From NCBI RefSeq assembly GCF_042683125.1, contig NZ_JBHUIY010000006.1, positions 1-64,000 on the forward strand: a stretch of DNA of 64,000 nucleotides. Reading direction: 5' to 3'. The stretch is from Phaeospirillum tilakii. GTDB taxonomy: Bacteria > Pseudomonadota > Alphaproteobacteria > Rhodospirillales > Magnetospirillaceae. Position 1 is the first letter of the stretch; each line of letters starts with the position of its first letter. The position numbers and the translations under genes were made by a program. The notes beneath the pieces are model-generated. The model saw nothing but the letters and a program-made list of their open reading frames with translations. It searched no databases and was not told the DNA's origin. Positions 14,815 to 29,649 of this stretch are shown here, piece by piece.

Positions 14815-16914
14815 ATGACGAATTCGATCGTAAAGCTGGGATGGGGCATCGTCGCCGCGCTGGGGGCGTTGGCGCTGGGGGTGGTCGCCCTGCAACGGGG
14901 CGAGACCATCAACGCGCTGTGGCTGGTGGTCGCCACGGTCTGTCTGTACCTGATCGCGTTCCGTTTCTATGGCCTGTTCCTCGGCCGCCGGGTGATGGGG
15001 CTGGATCCGGCCCGGCCGACCCCGGCACTGCGGCACAATGACGGGCTCGATTACGTTCCCACCAACCGCTACGTGCTGTTCGGCCACCATTTCGCCGCGA
15101 TCGCCGGGGCCGGACCGCTGGTCGGGCCGGTGCTGGCGGCGCAGATGGGCTATCTGCCCGGCACGCTGTGGATCCTGGCCGGGGTGGTGTTCGCCGGCGC
15201 GGTGCAGGATTCGATGGCGCTGTTCCTGTCGGTGCGGCGCGACGGCCGCTCGCTCGGCGAGATGATCCGCGCCGAGCTGGGCACCGCCGCCGGCGGCATC
15301 GCCCTGGTCGGGGTGCTGATGGTGATCACCGTGCTGCTGGCGGTGCTGGCGCTGGTGGTGGTCAAGGCGCTGGCCGGCAGCCCGTGGGCCACCTTCACCG
15401 TGTTCGCCACCCTGCCGATCGCGGTGCTGATGGGACTGTATGGCCGTTTCGTCCGCCCCGGCCGGATCGGCGAGATGAGTCTGATCGGCTTCGTCCTGCT
15501 GATGGCCGCGCTGGTTTACGGTCGCACCGTGGCCGAGACGCCGGAACTGGCCAGCCTGTTCAGCTTCAGCCCGGAGACCCTGGCGCTGATGCTGATCGGC
15601 TATGGCTTCGTCGCGGCGGTGCTGCCGGTGTGGCTGCTGCTGGCCCCGCGCGACTATCTCTCGACCTTCCTCAAGATCGGCACCATCGCCGGCCTCGCCA
15701 TCGGCATCCTGGTGGTGCTGCCCGATCTCAAGATGCCGGCGGTGACCCGCTTCATCGACGGCAGCGGCCCGGTGTTCGCCGGTTCGCTGTTCCCGTTCCT
15801 GTTCATCACCATCGCCTGCGGCGCGGTGTCGGGCTTCCATGCGCTGATCTCGTCCGGCACCACCCCCAAGATGATCGAGAGCGAGGCCCAGATCCCCTTC
15901 ATCGGCTATGGCGGAATGCTGATGGAAAGCTTCGTCGCGGTGATGGCGATGATCGCCGCCAGCGTGCTGGAGCCCGGCCTCTATTTCGCAATGAACAGCC
16001 CGGCGGCCAAGATCGGCACCGACGCGCTCCAGGCCGCCCAGACCATCGCCTCGTGGGGCTTCGTCGTCACCCCCGAGATGCTGACCGAGGCCGCCCGCGA
16101 CGTCGGCGAGGCCACCATCCTGTCGCGCGCCGGCGGCGCCCCCACCCTGGCGGTGGGGATGGCCCACATCTTCTCCGGCGTGATCGGCGGCAAGGCGATG
16201 ATGGCGTTCTGGTACCATTTCGCCATCCTGTTCGAGGCCCTGTTCATCCTCACCACCGTCGATGCCGGCACCCGCGCCGCCCGCTTCATGGTGCAGGACA
16301 TGATCGGGGCGGTGATCCCGTCGTTCCGCCAGACCCGCAGTTGGGCCAACAACCTGACCGCCACCGCCATCGCCGTGGCGATGTGGGGCTACATCCTCTA
16401 TGTCGGGGTGATCGACCCGCTCGGCGGCATCAACACCCTGTGGCCGCTGTTCGGCATCGCCAACCAGATGCTGGCGGCGATCGCGCTGATCCTGTGCACT
16501 TCGGTGCTGTTCAAGATGAAGCGGCAGCGCTTCGCCTGGGTCACCGCGATCCCCACCGCCTGGCTGCTGGCCTGCACCGTCACCGCCGGGATCGAGAAGG
16601 TATTTCATCCCAACCCGGCGATCGGCTTCCTGGCCCAGGCCGACAAGTTCGGCGCCGCCCTGGCCGAGGGCCGGGTGATCGCCCCGGCCAAGAGCCTGGG
16701 CCAGATGAGCCAGATCACCCTCAACGCCCAGATCGACGCCGCGATCACCCTGGCCCTGCTCGGTCTGGTCGGGGCGATGCTGTTCTATGGCGGGCTGACG
16801 ATCCGCCGCGCCCTGGCCGACCGCCACCCCAGCGCGGTCGAGATCGGCGGGCCGAGCGCCGCCCTGCCCCACCCCGCCGCGGCCCTGCCCCAGGCCCACG
16901 GCTTCATGGACTGA
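14815..16914 (+). CDS. Carbon starvation protein CstA, copy 2 (tandem paralogue)
   Basis: ATG 14815 gives 699 residues; the open frame continues upstream to 14773 but without family similarity. The protein is almost the same as copy 1 over most of its length, with scattered substitutions (for example NRYVLFGHH against NRVVLFGHH, and LSVRRDGRSLGEMIRAELG against MSVRRDGRSLGDMIRAELG). It has its own Pro/Ala-rich C-terminal tail ending AHGFMD. No ybdD partner follows. The pair looks like a fairly recent tandem duplication with some divergence, perhaps with different expression or substrate range. Confidence 0.9.
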   Translation: MTNSIVKLGWGIVAALGALALGVVALQRGETINALWLVVATVCLYLIAFRFYGLFLGRRVMGLDPARPTPALRHNDGLDYVPTNRYVLFGHHFAAIAGAGPLVGPVLAAQMGYLPGTLWILAGVVFAGAVQDSMALFLSVRRDGRSLGEMIRAELGTAAGGIALVGVLMVITVLLAVLALVVVKALAGSPWATFTVFATLPIAVLMGLYGRFVRPGRIGEMSLIGFVLLMAALVYGRTVAETPELASLFSFSPETLALMLIGYGFVAAVLPVWLLLAPRDYLSTFLKIGTIAGLAIGILVVLPDLKMPAVTRFIDGSGPVFAGSLFPFLFITIACGAVSGFHALISSGTTPKMIESEAQIPFIGYGGMLMESFVAVMAMIAASVLEPGLYFAMNSPAAKIGTDALQAAQTIASWGFVVTPEMLTEAARDVGEATILSRAGGAPTLAVGMAHIFSGVIGGKAMMAFWYHFAILFEALFILTTVDAGTRAARFMVQDMIGAVIPSFRQTRSWANNLTATAIAVAMWGYILYVGVIDPLGGINTLWPLFGIANQMLAAIALILCTSVLFKMKRQRFAWVTAIPTAWLLACTVTAGIEKVFHPNPAIGFLAQADKFGAALAEGRVIAPAKSLGQMSQITLNAQIDAAITLALLGLVGAMLFYGGLTIRRALADRHPSAVEIGGPSAALPHPAAALPQAHGFMD

Positions 16915-16949
16915 CACGAGGTCTGTCCGTGCCCGCCCCCCGAGGGGAT

Positions 16950-16990
16950 CCAAGGGCCTTCGGCCCTTGGCGGGCGCGGGCGGCGCCCGC
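16950..16990. repeat. Single arm of the palindromic repeat after cstA copy 2
   Basis: CCAAGGGCC-TTC-GGCCCTTGG (16950-16970) is followed by the CGGGCGCGGGCGGCGCCCGC hairpin. This is one arm of the dispersed element seen at 8.7 and 14.6 kb. It could terminate the cstA transcript. Confidence 0.6.
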
Positions 16991-17097
16991 TTGACAGCGT
17001 CATGCTGCACCCGCGATACTGCATCTGCGAAACAAGGCGTCCCCGGCAGCGGCGCCGGCACGCCTTTCCGTCCCAGCCGTTTGACGCGAGGCCCACC

Positions 17098-17289
17098 ATG
17101 GACCACCGGAACGACGAAAGCGGACCCTCCGAGCTTCGGACCGAGGCTCCCCTGCCCTCTTCACTCCCGCCCCACGACGGCCCCCACCAAGACGACCCCG
17201 CCACGACCCGCACCCGCCGGGCCGCCCCGCAACCGGCCGAACCGCCGATCAATGCCTCCTGGCATTCGGTCCATTTCCTGTTCATGTGA
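17098..17289 (+). CDS. Small hypothetical protein with a short hydrophobic C-terminus
   Basis: An ATG at 17098 with GAGG 6 nt upstream opens a 63-residue frame rich in Asp, Pro, Thr and Arg, ending PPINASWHSVHFLFM. The switch from a polar, disordered body to an aromatic/hydrophobic tail suggests a signal, degron or precursor peptide, but no family is recognised. It is followed 10 nt later by a strong hairpin. In GC-rich DNA short ORFs arise by chance, so this is only moderately supported. Confidence 0.35.
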   Translation: MDHRNDESGPSELRTEAPLPSSLPPHDGPHQDDPATTRTRRAAPQPAEPPINASWHSVHFLFM

Positions 17290-17299
17290 CGTGAGGAAA

Positions 17300-17325
17300 A
17301 TCCGGGCGGCGCGGGCCGCCCGGAT
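17300..17325. terminator. Bidirectional terminator hairpin
   Basis: An 11-bp stem, ATCCGGGCGGC / GCCGCCCGGAT, closes a 4-nt loop. On the minus strand it runs into TTTTCC, so it fits as terminator of the small membrane protein gene at 17422-17655. On the plus strand it follows the small ORF. Confidence 0.6.
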
Positions 17326-17421
17326 GGTCGGTTGGCGTGACGCGCCCCGTACCGGGGCCGCTCAAGCGCCGCGCGGGCTGATCGCCTTTTCCCCCCCAAC
17401 TTCGTTCGCGTGGGAAAGGCT

Positions 17422-17655
17422 CTAGCTACGGATCCGCACCACCAGATCGCGCAGCGCCAGCACCACGAACAGCGCCGGCATCGCCATCGCCAGGATGGCG
17501 AAGGCGGTGCTGACCTGCTCCATCCCGGCATTGGCCAGGGTGCCGGCGATCAGGAAGAACACCGGCGCCGACAGCAGCGCCACCCATTTCTGCGCCCGGC
17601 GCGAATCGTCGCGGCGGGGGCCATCGATCACGGTCACGGTCACGTCCTTGGCCAT
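17422..17655 (-). CDS. Small two-helix membrane protein, unknown function
   Basis: ATG 17655 has GGGAGGG about 7 nt upstream, so this start is preferred to the longer open frame. The 77-residue protein has a basic N-terminal segment (DGPRRDDSRRAQKW) and two hydrophobic helices, about residues 24-44 (VALLSAPVFFLIAGTLANAG) and 49-70 (TAFAILAMAMPALFVVLALRD). It ends with the charged tail VRIRS. No homologous family is recognised. It is divergent from gltB. Confidence 0.6.
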   Translation of the reverse strand: MAKDVTVTVIDGPRRDDSRRAQKWVALLSAPVFFLIAGTLANAGMEQVSTAFAILAMAMPALFVVLALRDLVVRIRS

Positions 17656-18000
17656 TGCGGTCCCTCCCGTCTCGGTACGACCGTTCACTGTGCCGGACCG
17701 GGCGCGGTGGCGCAACCCCGCCCCCAACGGAAGTCAGGCCGCCCTGTCCAGGCGATGGGGGCGCCCCCGTCAAGCCGTTGAAACCGCCCCCACACCGAAT
17801 TTTATGATGTCAAGGGAGCCCGACCGCTTCAGCCGACACTTGGCGTCGGCGACGGAATGGCTTATGAAGTCCACTTTGCCCGCCCGGCGCGCCCGGCGCG
17901 GGCGAGGTCGGTCGCGCCCATGCGGCCGGCAACCTTGATCGATCGTACCGGCGCAACGAACCCGTTGGGACGGTGGGGATATGAAGGAAGTGACGGAGAG
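17656..18000 (+). promoter_or_regulatory. Upstream region of gltB
   Basis: This 345-bp divergent gap lies before gltB. It contains an inverted repeat GCCGAC (17832-17837) / GTCGGC (17845-17850) and an AT-rich patch near 17797-17812. The gltB frame stays open back to 17857, but that extra stretch is Arg/Pro/Ala-rich and has no family similarity, so it is read as leader. No sigma-54 (-24/-12) element was found by eye. Confidence 0.4.
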
Positions 18001-22629
<4,629 letters not shown>

Positions 22630-22630
22630 G

Positions 22631-24049
<1,419 letters not shown>

Positions 24050-24062
24050 CCGCAAGAGAACA

Positions 24063-24095
24063 GGGCTCCGGCGGGGAACCGTCGGGGCCCTTTTT
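24063..24095 (+). terminator. Rho-independent terminator of gltBD
   Basis: GGGCTCCGGCGG and CCGTCGGGGCCC form a GC-rich stem around a GGAA loop, followed by TTTTTC. It begins 13 nt after the gltD stop. Confidence 0.8.
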
Positions 24096-24096
24096 C

Positions 24097-24138
24097 GTGG
24101 GCTTTGCCCACACCCACCAGGAACCTGAGGTTCCTGGA
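24097..24138. repeat. Palindromic repeat variant after gltD
   Basis: GTGGGCTTTGCCCAC, then CCAGGAACCTGAGGTTCCTGG. It has the same two-hairpin layout as the CCAAGGGCC family but with compensating base changes that keep both stems paired. It overlaps the leader of the TusA-like gene. Confidence 0.55.
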
Positions 24139-24163
24139 CCTCCCTGACCGGGAGTCCGCAACG

Positions 24164-24397
24164 ATGACCGATGATCCTCTGACCCTCGATGTGCGCGGGC
24201 TGGCCTGTCCGTTGCCCGTGCTGCGCGCCAAGAAGGCCCTCGACCGGATCGAGCCGGGCGCGGTGCTGACCGTGCTCGCCACCGATCCCGGCGCGCTGCG
24301 CGATTTTCCCTCCCTCTGTCAGCAGACCGGGCATCATCTGCTCGAGTCCGGGCAGGAGGGCGAGGTTTATCGCTTCCGGATCCAGCGCAAGGGCTGA
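24164..24397 (+). CDS. TusA-family sulfur-transfer protein
   Basis: ATG 24164 has GGGAG 8 nt upstream, giving 77 residues, typical of TusA/SirA/YedF proteins. The active-site motif RGLACPLPVLRAKKALD (residues 10-26) with the sulfur-carrying Cys is intact, and the fold continues with VLTVLATDPGALRDFPSLCQ. Such proteins relay persulfide sulfur, for example to tRNA thiolation or Mo-cofactor enzymes. The partner cannot be read from the neighbourhood, so the paralogue type is open. Confidence 0.85.
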   Translation: MTDDPLTLDVRGLACPLPVLRAKKALDRIEPGAVLTVLATDPGALRDFPSLCQQTGHHLLESGQEGEVYRFRIQRKG

Positions 24398-24611
24398 ACC
24401 CAGGCCTGGGTGATCGCTCTCCCTCATCCCGATTCGAACCGCCGACGCTGTGTTACGTCAGCGAAACCACCGCGCTCGGCCCGATGTTCCGACCTGAACG
24501 TCAGGGTTGGTCAAAATTAATTAGCGATCAGCGGGGTGGATTTCCCGCCCTGCCTTCGTTAGCATCACCCCTAGTCGTTGCCCTTTTTTTGGTCACGAAC
24601 AGGCGGTGGAC

Positions 24612-26678
24612 ATGGTCGGGCTGCGGATATCTTCGATCAGGGCGCGTATCCTTCTGCCGGTGCTGCTGCTGATCATCGGCGGCTTCGTCCTGATCATCGG
24701 GCTGGCCAGCCTTGAAGCGTTCGGCGACGCCAAGGCCAACGCGCTGGCGCTGATGCGTCAGACCGCCTTCGCCGCCGCCGGTCAGGTCCGCCAGATGATC
24801 GAAACCGGTCAGACCACCGCCCGCGCCAACGCGCTGTGGCTGGGGCGCGACGATCCGGCCAGCCTCGACCGCGCCACCGTCGCCACCGACCTGCTGCGGA
24901 TCCTGCATGAAAATCCCGGCGTGGTCGGGGTGTTCGCCGGCTTCGAGCCCGATTTCGACCACCGTGACGCCGCCAATGCCGGCGGCAAATGGGGCGACGA
25001 GACCGGCCGCTTCCTCGCCTACGCCTACCGCAAGTTCGGCGCCGAAACGGTCGAGGTCACCCCGCTGACCGGCGATCCGGCCGAGCAATTCTGGTACTAC
25101 ACCCCGATCCGCGAAAAGCGCGAGGTGATCACGCCGCCCTATCTCGACGAGGCCGGCGGGCAGAAGACCCTGATGGTGTCGGCGGTGGCGCCGATCCTGT
25201 CCGGCGGCAAGGCGGTCGGGGTCGCCACCGTCGATCTCGCCCTCAACCGGCTTCAGCAGGATTTCGCCGCCCTCACCCCGATGGGCACCGGCCGGGTCGG
25301 GCTGGTGTCGCATGACCGGCGCTGGGTGGTCGCCACCGGCACCGGCACGGTCGGACAGGCGGTGACCGAGCCCGGCCTGCTCGCCGCGCTCGACCGCACC
25401 GGCCGGGGCGAGGTGGCGGAAACCGCCCTGACCGATTCCGCCGGGCGGGCGCAGCTCGCGGTGCTGGTGCCGATCCGCTTCGGCCGCGCCCCCGAAAGCT
25501 GGAGCGTGCTGATCGCCGTGCCGGAGGACACCGTGCTGGCGGCGGCGCGGGCGACCCGGACCCGGCTAATCCTGTCGGGCGCCGGAGTGCTGGCGCTGGC
25601 GATCCTGCTCGCGCTGGGTCTCGGCAACGCCATCGCCCGGCCGATCCGCGCCCTGACCGGAGCGATGACCCGGCTGGCGGCGGGCGAACTCGACACCGCC
25701 ATCGCCGGCACCGCCCGCCACGACGAAATCGGGGCGATGGCCCGCGCCGTCGCGGTGTTCAAGGACAACGCCCTGGCGATGGCGGCGTTGCGGCGCGAGG
25801 CCGACGATCATGCCGCCCAGGCGGCCGAGCAGCGCCGCCGCCTGCTGATCGACACCGCCCAGGCGTTCGAGACCGAGGTGGCCGCCCTGGTCCGCTCGGT
25901 CGGCGAGCGCACCAAGGCGCTCGAGGACAGCGCGCACGGCATGTCCGACACCGCCGCCAGCGCCTCGGCCGGGGCCGACACCGTCGCCCGCGCCGCCGGC
26001 GAGGCCACCGACCGGGTCCACACCGTCGCCGCCGCCAGCGAGCAATTGGCCGCCTCGATCGCGGAAATCAGCGGTCAGGTCGGCCAGTCGGCCCAGGTCG
26101 CCCGTGACGCCGCCGGCCAGCTCGACCACAGCCGCCAGACCATCCTCGACCTCGCCCAGGCGGCCGAGCGAATCGGCGACGTGGTCGCCCTGATCACCGA
26201 CATCGCCAGCCAGACCAACCTGTTGGCCCTCAACGCCACCATCGAGGCGGCCCGGGCCGGCGAGGCGGGCAAGGGCTTCGCGGTGGTGGCGGGCGAGGTC
26301 AAGAACCTCGCCAACCAGACCGCGCGGGCCACCGACGAGATTTCCAGCCAGATCGGGGCGGTGCAGGCCCGCACCCGCGACGCCGTCGCGGTGCTGGGGG
26401 CGATCGGCGCCACCATCGACAGCGTCAACGCCATCTCGGCCCAGATCTCCGCCGCGGTCGAGCAGCAATCCGCCGCCACCCGCGAAATCAGCCGCAACGT
26501 CCACCATGCCGCCGATGGCACCGCCGAGGTGTCGCGCGCCATCGCCGGGGTCAACGACGCGATGCGCCGGAATGGCGCGCGGGCGGCGGAGATGCGGGAA
26601 TCGATGCAGCAGCTCGGGACGGAAATGCGCGGACTCGACGCCCAGGTCGAGGGCTTCCTGGCGCGGATCCGGGCCTGA
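24612..26678 (+). CDS. Methyl-accepting chemotaxis protein with a Cache-type sensor
   Basis: This chemoreceptor has 688 residues from ATG 24612 (a GTG at 24606 is an alternative start). Order: TM1 near residues 12-36, a periplasmic double-Cache-like domain (with WGDETGRFLAYAYR and FWYYTPIREKREVITPPYLDEA-type sensor motifs), TM2 near 318-343, HAMP, then a long coiled-coil signalling domain. The CheA/CheW-binding hairpin tip is seen as ITDIASQTNLLALNATIEAA with AGKGFAVVAGEVKNLA. Cache receptors usually bind amino acids or carboxylates; the ligand here is unknown. No CheR tether pentapeptide is seen. Confidence 0.92.
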   Translation: MVGLRISSIRARILLPVLLLIIGGFVLIIGLASLEAFGDAKANALALMRQTAFAAAGQVRQMIETGQTTARANALWLGRDDPASLDRATVATDLLRILHENPGVVGVFAGFEPDFDHRDAANAGGKWGDETGRFLAYAYRKFGAETVEVTPLTGDPAEQFWYYTPIREKREVITPPYLDEAGGQKTLMVSAVAPILSGGKAVGVATVDLALNRLQQDFAALTPMGTGRVGLVSHDRRWVVATGTGTVGQAVTEPGLLAALDRTGRGEVAETALTDSAGRAQLAVLVPIRFGRAPESWSVLIAVPEDTVLAAARATRTRLILSGAGVLALAILLALGLGNAIARPIRALTGAMTRLAAGELDTAIAGTARHDEIGAMARAVAVFKDNALAMAALRREADDHAAQAAEQRRRLLIDTAQAFETEVAALVRSVGERTKALEDSAHGMSDTAASASAGADTVARAAGEATDRVHTVAAASEQLAASIAEISGQVGQSAQVARDAAGQLDHSRQTILDLAQAAERIGDVVALITDIASQTNLLALNATIEAARAGEAGKGFAVVAGEVKNLANQTARATDEISSQIGAVQARTRDAVAVLGAIGATIDSVNAISAQISAAVEQQSAATREISRNVHHAADGTAEVSRAIAGVNDAMRRNGARAAEMRESMQQLGTEMRGLDAQVEGFLARIRA

Positions 26679-26693
26679 GCCGCGATGGCGCGG

Positions 26694-27311
26694 TCAGTCC
26701 CACCGCTCGTGATAGGAAAAGGTCGGCAGCCGCCAGCCGCGCCAGATCGCCAGCAGCCGCAGCACCAGCCCGGCCACCACGCTGATGGCGATGGCGATCG
26801 GCTCGGCCACGCCACAGAAGGCCAGGCCGAGATAGAGCGCGCACACCGCCAGCGACACCACCGCGTACAGTTCGCCGCTGAACACGATCGGCACCTGATT
26901 GCACAGAACGTCGCGCAGGATGCCGCCGCAGATCCCGGTGATCATCCCGGCCAGGATCACCACCGGGGTGGCGTAGTCCATCTCCACTGCCACCCGGCAG
27001 CCGATCAGCGAAAAGGCCGCCAGTCCCATCGCGTCCAGCACCAGGAACAGCCGTTTCAGCCGGACCATGTGGCGGGCGATCAGGGTGGTGAGCAGACCGG
27101 CCGACACCACCAGATAAATCGTGCCGGGATGCTGGGTCCAGCCGATCGGGAAATGGCCCAGCACCAGATCGCGGATGGTCCCGCCGCCCAGCGCGGTGAC
27201 GAAGGCGATCACCACCACGCCGAAGAAATCGAGATTGCGCTGTCCGGCCGCCAGCGCGCCCGACATCGCCTCGGCGGTGATCGCAACGAAATAAACCACC
27301 GTCAGCAGCAT
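26694..27311 (-). CDS. TRIC-type (UPF0126/YicG-like) cation channel family protein
   Basis: This 205-residue membrane protein with about seven helices and internal pseudo-symmetry carries GGGTIRDLVLG and GGGILRDVL, the paired glycine-rich motifs of the UPF0126/TRIC family. Bacterial and archaeal members form trimeric potassium-permeable channels. It converges on the chemoreceptor gene, with only 15 bp between stops. A 519-bp gap lies upstream. The start ATG 27311 is the only good one. Confidence 0.85.
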   Translation of the reverse strand: MLLTVVYFVAITAEAMSGALAAGQRNLDFFGVVVIAFVTALGGGTIRDLVLGHFPIGWTQHPGTIYLVVSAGLLTTLIARHMVRLKRLFLVLDAMGLAAFSLIGCRVAVEMDYATPVVILAGMITGICGGILRDVLCNQVPIVFSGELYAVVSLAVCALYLGLAFCGVAEPIAIAISVVAGLVLRLLAIWRGWRLPTFSYHERWD

Positions 27312-27830
27312 CCGCCACCGCCCCTTCCTGCCAAGGTCATGCTGGTCCCCCGCCGGAGATTATCCCCGGGAAGATGGCGGATTCGTGGCCGAACCCAGCC
27401 CCCCCTCCCTGGCCGATCCACCGCAGGGACGCCCGGTCCCGGAGGCGGTCGGCGTAGATCGTCCAAACGTATGGGGAGATAAATATGTTAACAAATTCTA
27501 CCTATATGGGAGAGATCCGTCCCTGACACCGGACGGTAACTTTTCCCGAGAAAATCGCCGTTTCATCATCTGGGGATTGGCGCGGGGCGGATCAAGCATG
27601 GCCGCAGCGGCGGAGCGGTGAGAGGAAATCAACGACCATCAGGAGATTCTGGGTTACAGTTTGGAACGTTTGGCATGTGCGCCTGAGCCGAGGCGCGTGA
27701 TCCTCTGTTTCCCACGACCGTGATTTTGTAGCGACCAAGGAGGGGACAGGCAGCGTTCACGGACCGACGATCGCTCAAGAATCGGGTTCGTGCGCCAATG
27801 GCTGGATGATCAGACAAAGGAGAGGGTTCG
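27312..27830. promoter_or_regulatory. Intergenic region between the TRIC gene and a chemoreceptor
   Basis: A 519-bp divergent gap with an AT-rich patch near 27470-27515, a CCGTCC/GGACGG hairpin (27517-27536) and a GCGCCT/AGGCGC hairpin near 27679-27695. A 78-codon frame starting at GTG 27385 has no ribosome site or recognisable similarity and is not called. The patch probably holds the promoters of both flanking genes; AGGAGAGG precedes the chemoreceptor ATG. Confidence 0.4.
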
Positions 27831-29510
27831 ATGAATTTTTCCGATTGGAAAATCTCCCGTAAATTATCCATTTCATTCGGCGGCGTTCTTCTGATCATGA
27901 CGTGCGTGTCGGCCGCGACCTGGTCGGTTCTGGCGACCCTGGACCATGCCAATGAATGGAACACCCATACCTACACGGTGCTGGGGACGGTCGAGGAGAT
28001 CAAGGGCGCGATGCTGGACCAGGAGACCGGACTGCGCGGTTTCCTGGTGTCGGGCGAGGACGGCTTCCTTGCCCCCTATCGCGCCGGTCATGCCAGTTTC
28101 GAGAGCGCGCTCGGCCGGCTGCGCGGGCTGACCCGGGACAATCCGGTCCAGCAGGGCCGGATCGACGGGCTGGAGCGGCAGGCCGGACGGTGGCACAACG
28201 AGATCGCCACCCGGGAGATCGATCTGGCCCGGCAGGGCCGGATCGAGGAGGCGCGCCAGCTGGAGGCCTCGGGCCAGGGCAAGGCCAGCATGGACGCGGT
28301 GCGGTCGATCCTGGGCGAGATCCGCGACACCGAGGCGGCGCTGCTGGCCCAGCGCGGGCAGGAGGCGGCCTCGGCCAGTTCGACCGCCCGCCTGTCGGTG
28401 GCCGGCGGCCTGCTGGCCGGCCTCGCCCTGGCGCTGGCGATGATCCTGCTGCTGATCCGCACCGTTTCGACCCCGATCACCGCGATGACGGCGGCGATGA
28501 CCCGGCTGGCCGGCGGCGACAAGGGGGTGGCGATCCCCGCCACCGAGCGGCGCGACGAGGTCGGGGCGATGGCCCAGGCGGTGCAGGTGTTCAAGGACAA
28601 CCTGATCCAGGCCGAGCAATTGCGCGCCGCCCAGGAGCAGGACCGGGCCGCGCGCGAACGCCGCGCCAGCGTGATCGAGACCGAGACCCGCCGCTTCGAC
28701 GGCACGGTCGGCGAATTGCTGGTCACCCTTGAAAGCTCGGCGACGCGGATGCAGGCCACCGCCGGGACCATGTCGGCCAGCGCCGGGGAAAGCGCGCGTC
28801 AGGCCGGGGTGGTGGCCAGCGCCGCCGAGGAGATTTCCGCCAGCGTCCAGACCGTCGCCTCGGCGGCGGAGGAACTGTCCAGCTCGATCAACGAGATCGG
28901 CCGGCAGGTGACCCAATCCTCGCAGATCGCCGGCAACGCGGTGGAACAGGCCCGCGAAACCAACACCATCGTCAACGGTCTGGCCGACGCCGCCGCCCGG
29001 ATCGGCGACGTGGTGCAGTTGATCACCGACATCGCCAGCCAGACCAACCTGCTGGCGTTGAACGCGACGATCGAGGCAGCGCGGGCCGGCGACGCCGGCA
29101 AGGGCTTCGCGGTGGTCGCCAACGAGGTCAAGGGGCTGGCCAACCAGACCGCCAAGGCCACCGAAGAGATCGGCCAGCAGATCGCCGAGGTCCAGGGCGC
29201 CACCGCGCAGGCGGTGGAGGCAATCAAGGCGATCGCCGGGATCATCGGCCAGATCAACGACATCAGCGTCGGCGTCGCGGCGGCGGTCGAGGAACAGGGC
29301 GCGGCGGCGCAGGAGATCGCCCGCAACGTCCAGCAGGCGGCGATCGGCACCGCCGAGGTCACCACCAACATCGCCGGAGTCCAGCGCGCTGCCGCCGAGG
29401 CCGGTCAGGCCTCGACCGAGGTGCTGGGCGCCTCGGGCATCCTGTCGCGCGAGACCGACCGGCTGAAGGGGGCGGTGCAGACGTTCCTGGGCGAAGTCCG
29501 CGCCGCCTGA
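27831..29510 (+). CDS. Methyl-accepting chemotaxis protein with CHASE3-type sensor
   Basis: This chemoreceptor has 559 residues and starts at ATG 27831 behind AGGAGAGG. TM1 is near residues 11-33. The periplasmic part fits CHASE3: VEEIKGAMLDQETGLRGFLV followed by a helical bundle with FESALGRLRGLTRDNP. TM2 is near 188-208, then HAMP and the signalling coiled coil with ITDIASQTNLLALNATIEAA and GKGFAVVANEVKGLANQTA. CHASE3 ligands are generally unknown. It ends VQTFLGEVRAA without a CheR tether. Confidence 0.92.
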   Translation: MNFSDWKISRKLSISFGGVLLIMTCVSAATWSVLATLDHANEWNTHTYTVLGTVEEIKGAMLDQETGLRGFLVSGEDGFLAPYRAGHASFESALGRLRGLTRDNPVQQGRIDGLERQAGRWHNEIATREIDLARQGRIEEARQLEASGQGKASMDAVRSILGEIRDTEAALLAQRGQEAASASSTARLSVAGGLLAGLALALAMILLLIRTVSTPITAMTAAMTRLAGGDKGVAIPATERRDEVGAMAQAVQVFKDNLIQAEQLRAAQEQDRAARERRASVIETETRRFDGTVGELLVTLESSATRMQATAGTMSASAGESARQAGVVASAAEEISASVQTVASAAEELSSSINEIGRQVTQSSQIAGNAVEQARETNTIVNGLADAAARIGDVVQLITDIASQTNLLALNATIEAARAGDAGKGFAVVANEVKGLANQTAKATEEIGQQIAEVQGATAQAVEAIKAIAGIIGQINDISVGVAAAVEEQGAAAQEIARNVQQAAIGTAEVTTNIAGVQRAAAEAGQASTEVLGASGILSRETDRLKGAVQTFLGEVRAA

Positions 29511-29524
29511 ACGGCCCGCGTCGT

Positions 29525-29646
29525 TATTGGGCTATCGCCCAAACCCATTTGGGGCGATGCCCCAAACCCCCTTTGTTTTCAAACAAGGGGGAGGTCTGGA
29601 GGCGCCAGCCTCCAGGCGGGGTGCGGGGCGGCAGCCCCGCCAGGGG
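29525..29646. repeat. Palindromic repeat block after the CHASE3 chemoreceptor
   Basis: Consecutive hairpins: TTGGGCTATCGCCCAA, TTTGGGGCGATGCCCCAAA, CTGGAGGCGCCAGCCTCCAG and GCGGGGCGGCAGCCCCGC. An AAACAAGGGGGAGG stretch lies inside. The layout, not the exact bases, matches blocks at 40.9-41.1 and 49.5 kb. It lies between convergent genes and can terminate both. Confidence 0.6.
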
Positions 29647-29649
29647 GGC

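Noticed and set aside
12307..17106. Two long minus-strand frames opposite the cstA genes
   Set aside because: They resemble each other only because the cstA copies do; the sequences are shadow-like and rich in His, Gln and Arg.
17656..18000. Sigma-54/NtrC promoter for gltBD
   Set aside because: No TGGCAC-N5-TTGC-like pair could be found on the plus strand.
27385..27621. 78-codon plus-strand frame before the CHASE3 chemoreceptor
   Set aside because: GTG start without ribosome site, no similarity, and part of it crosses the likely promoter patch.
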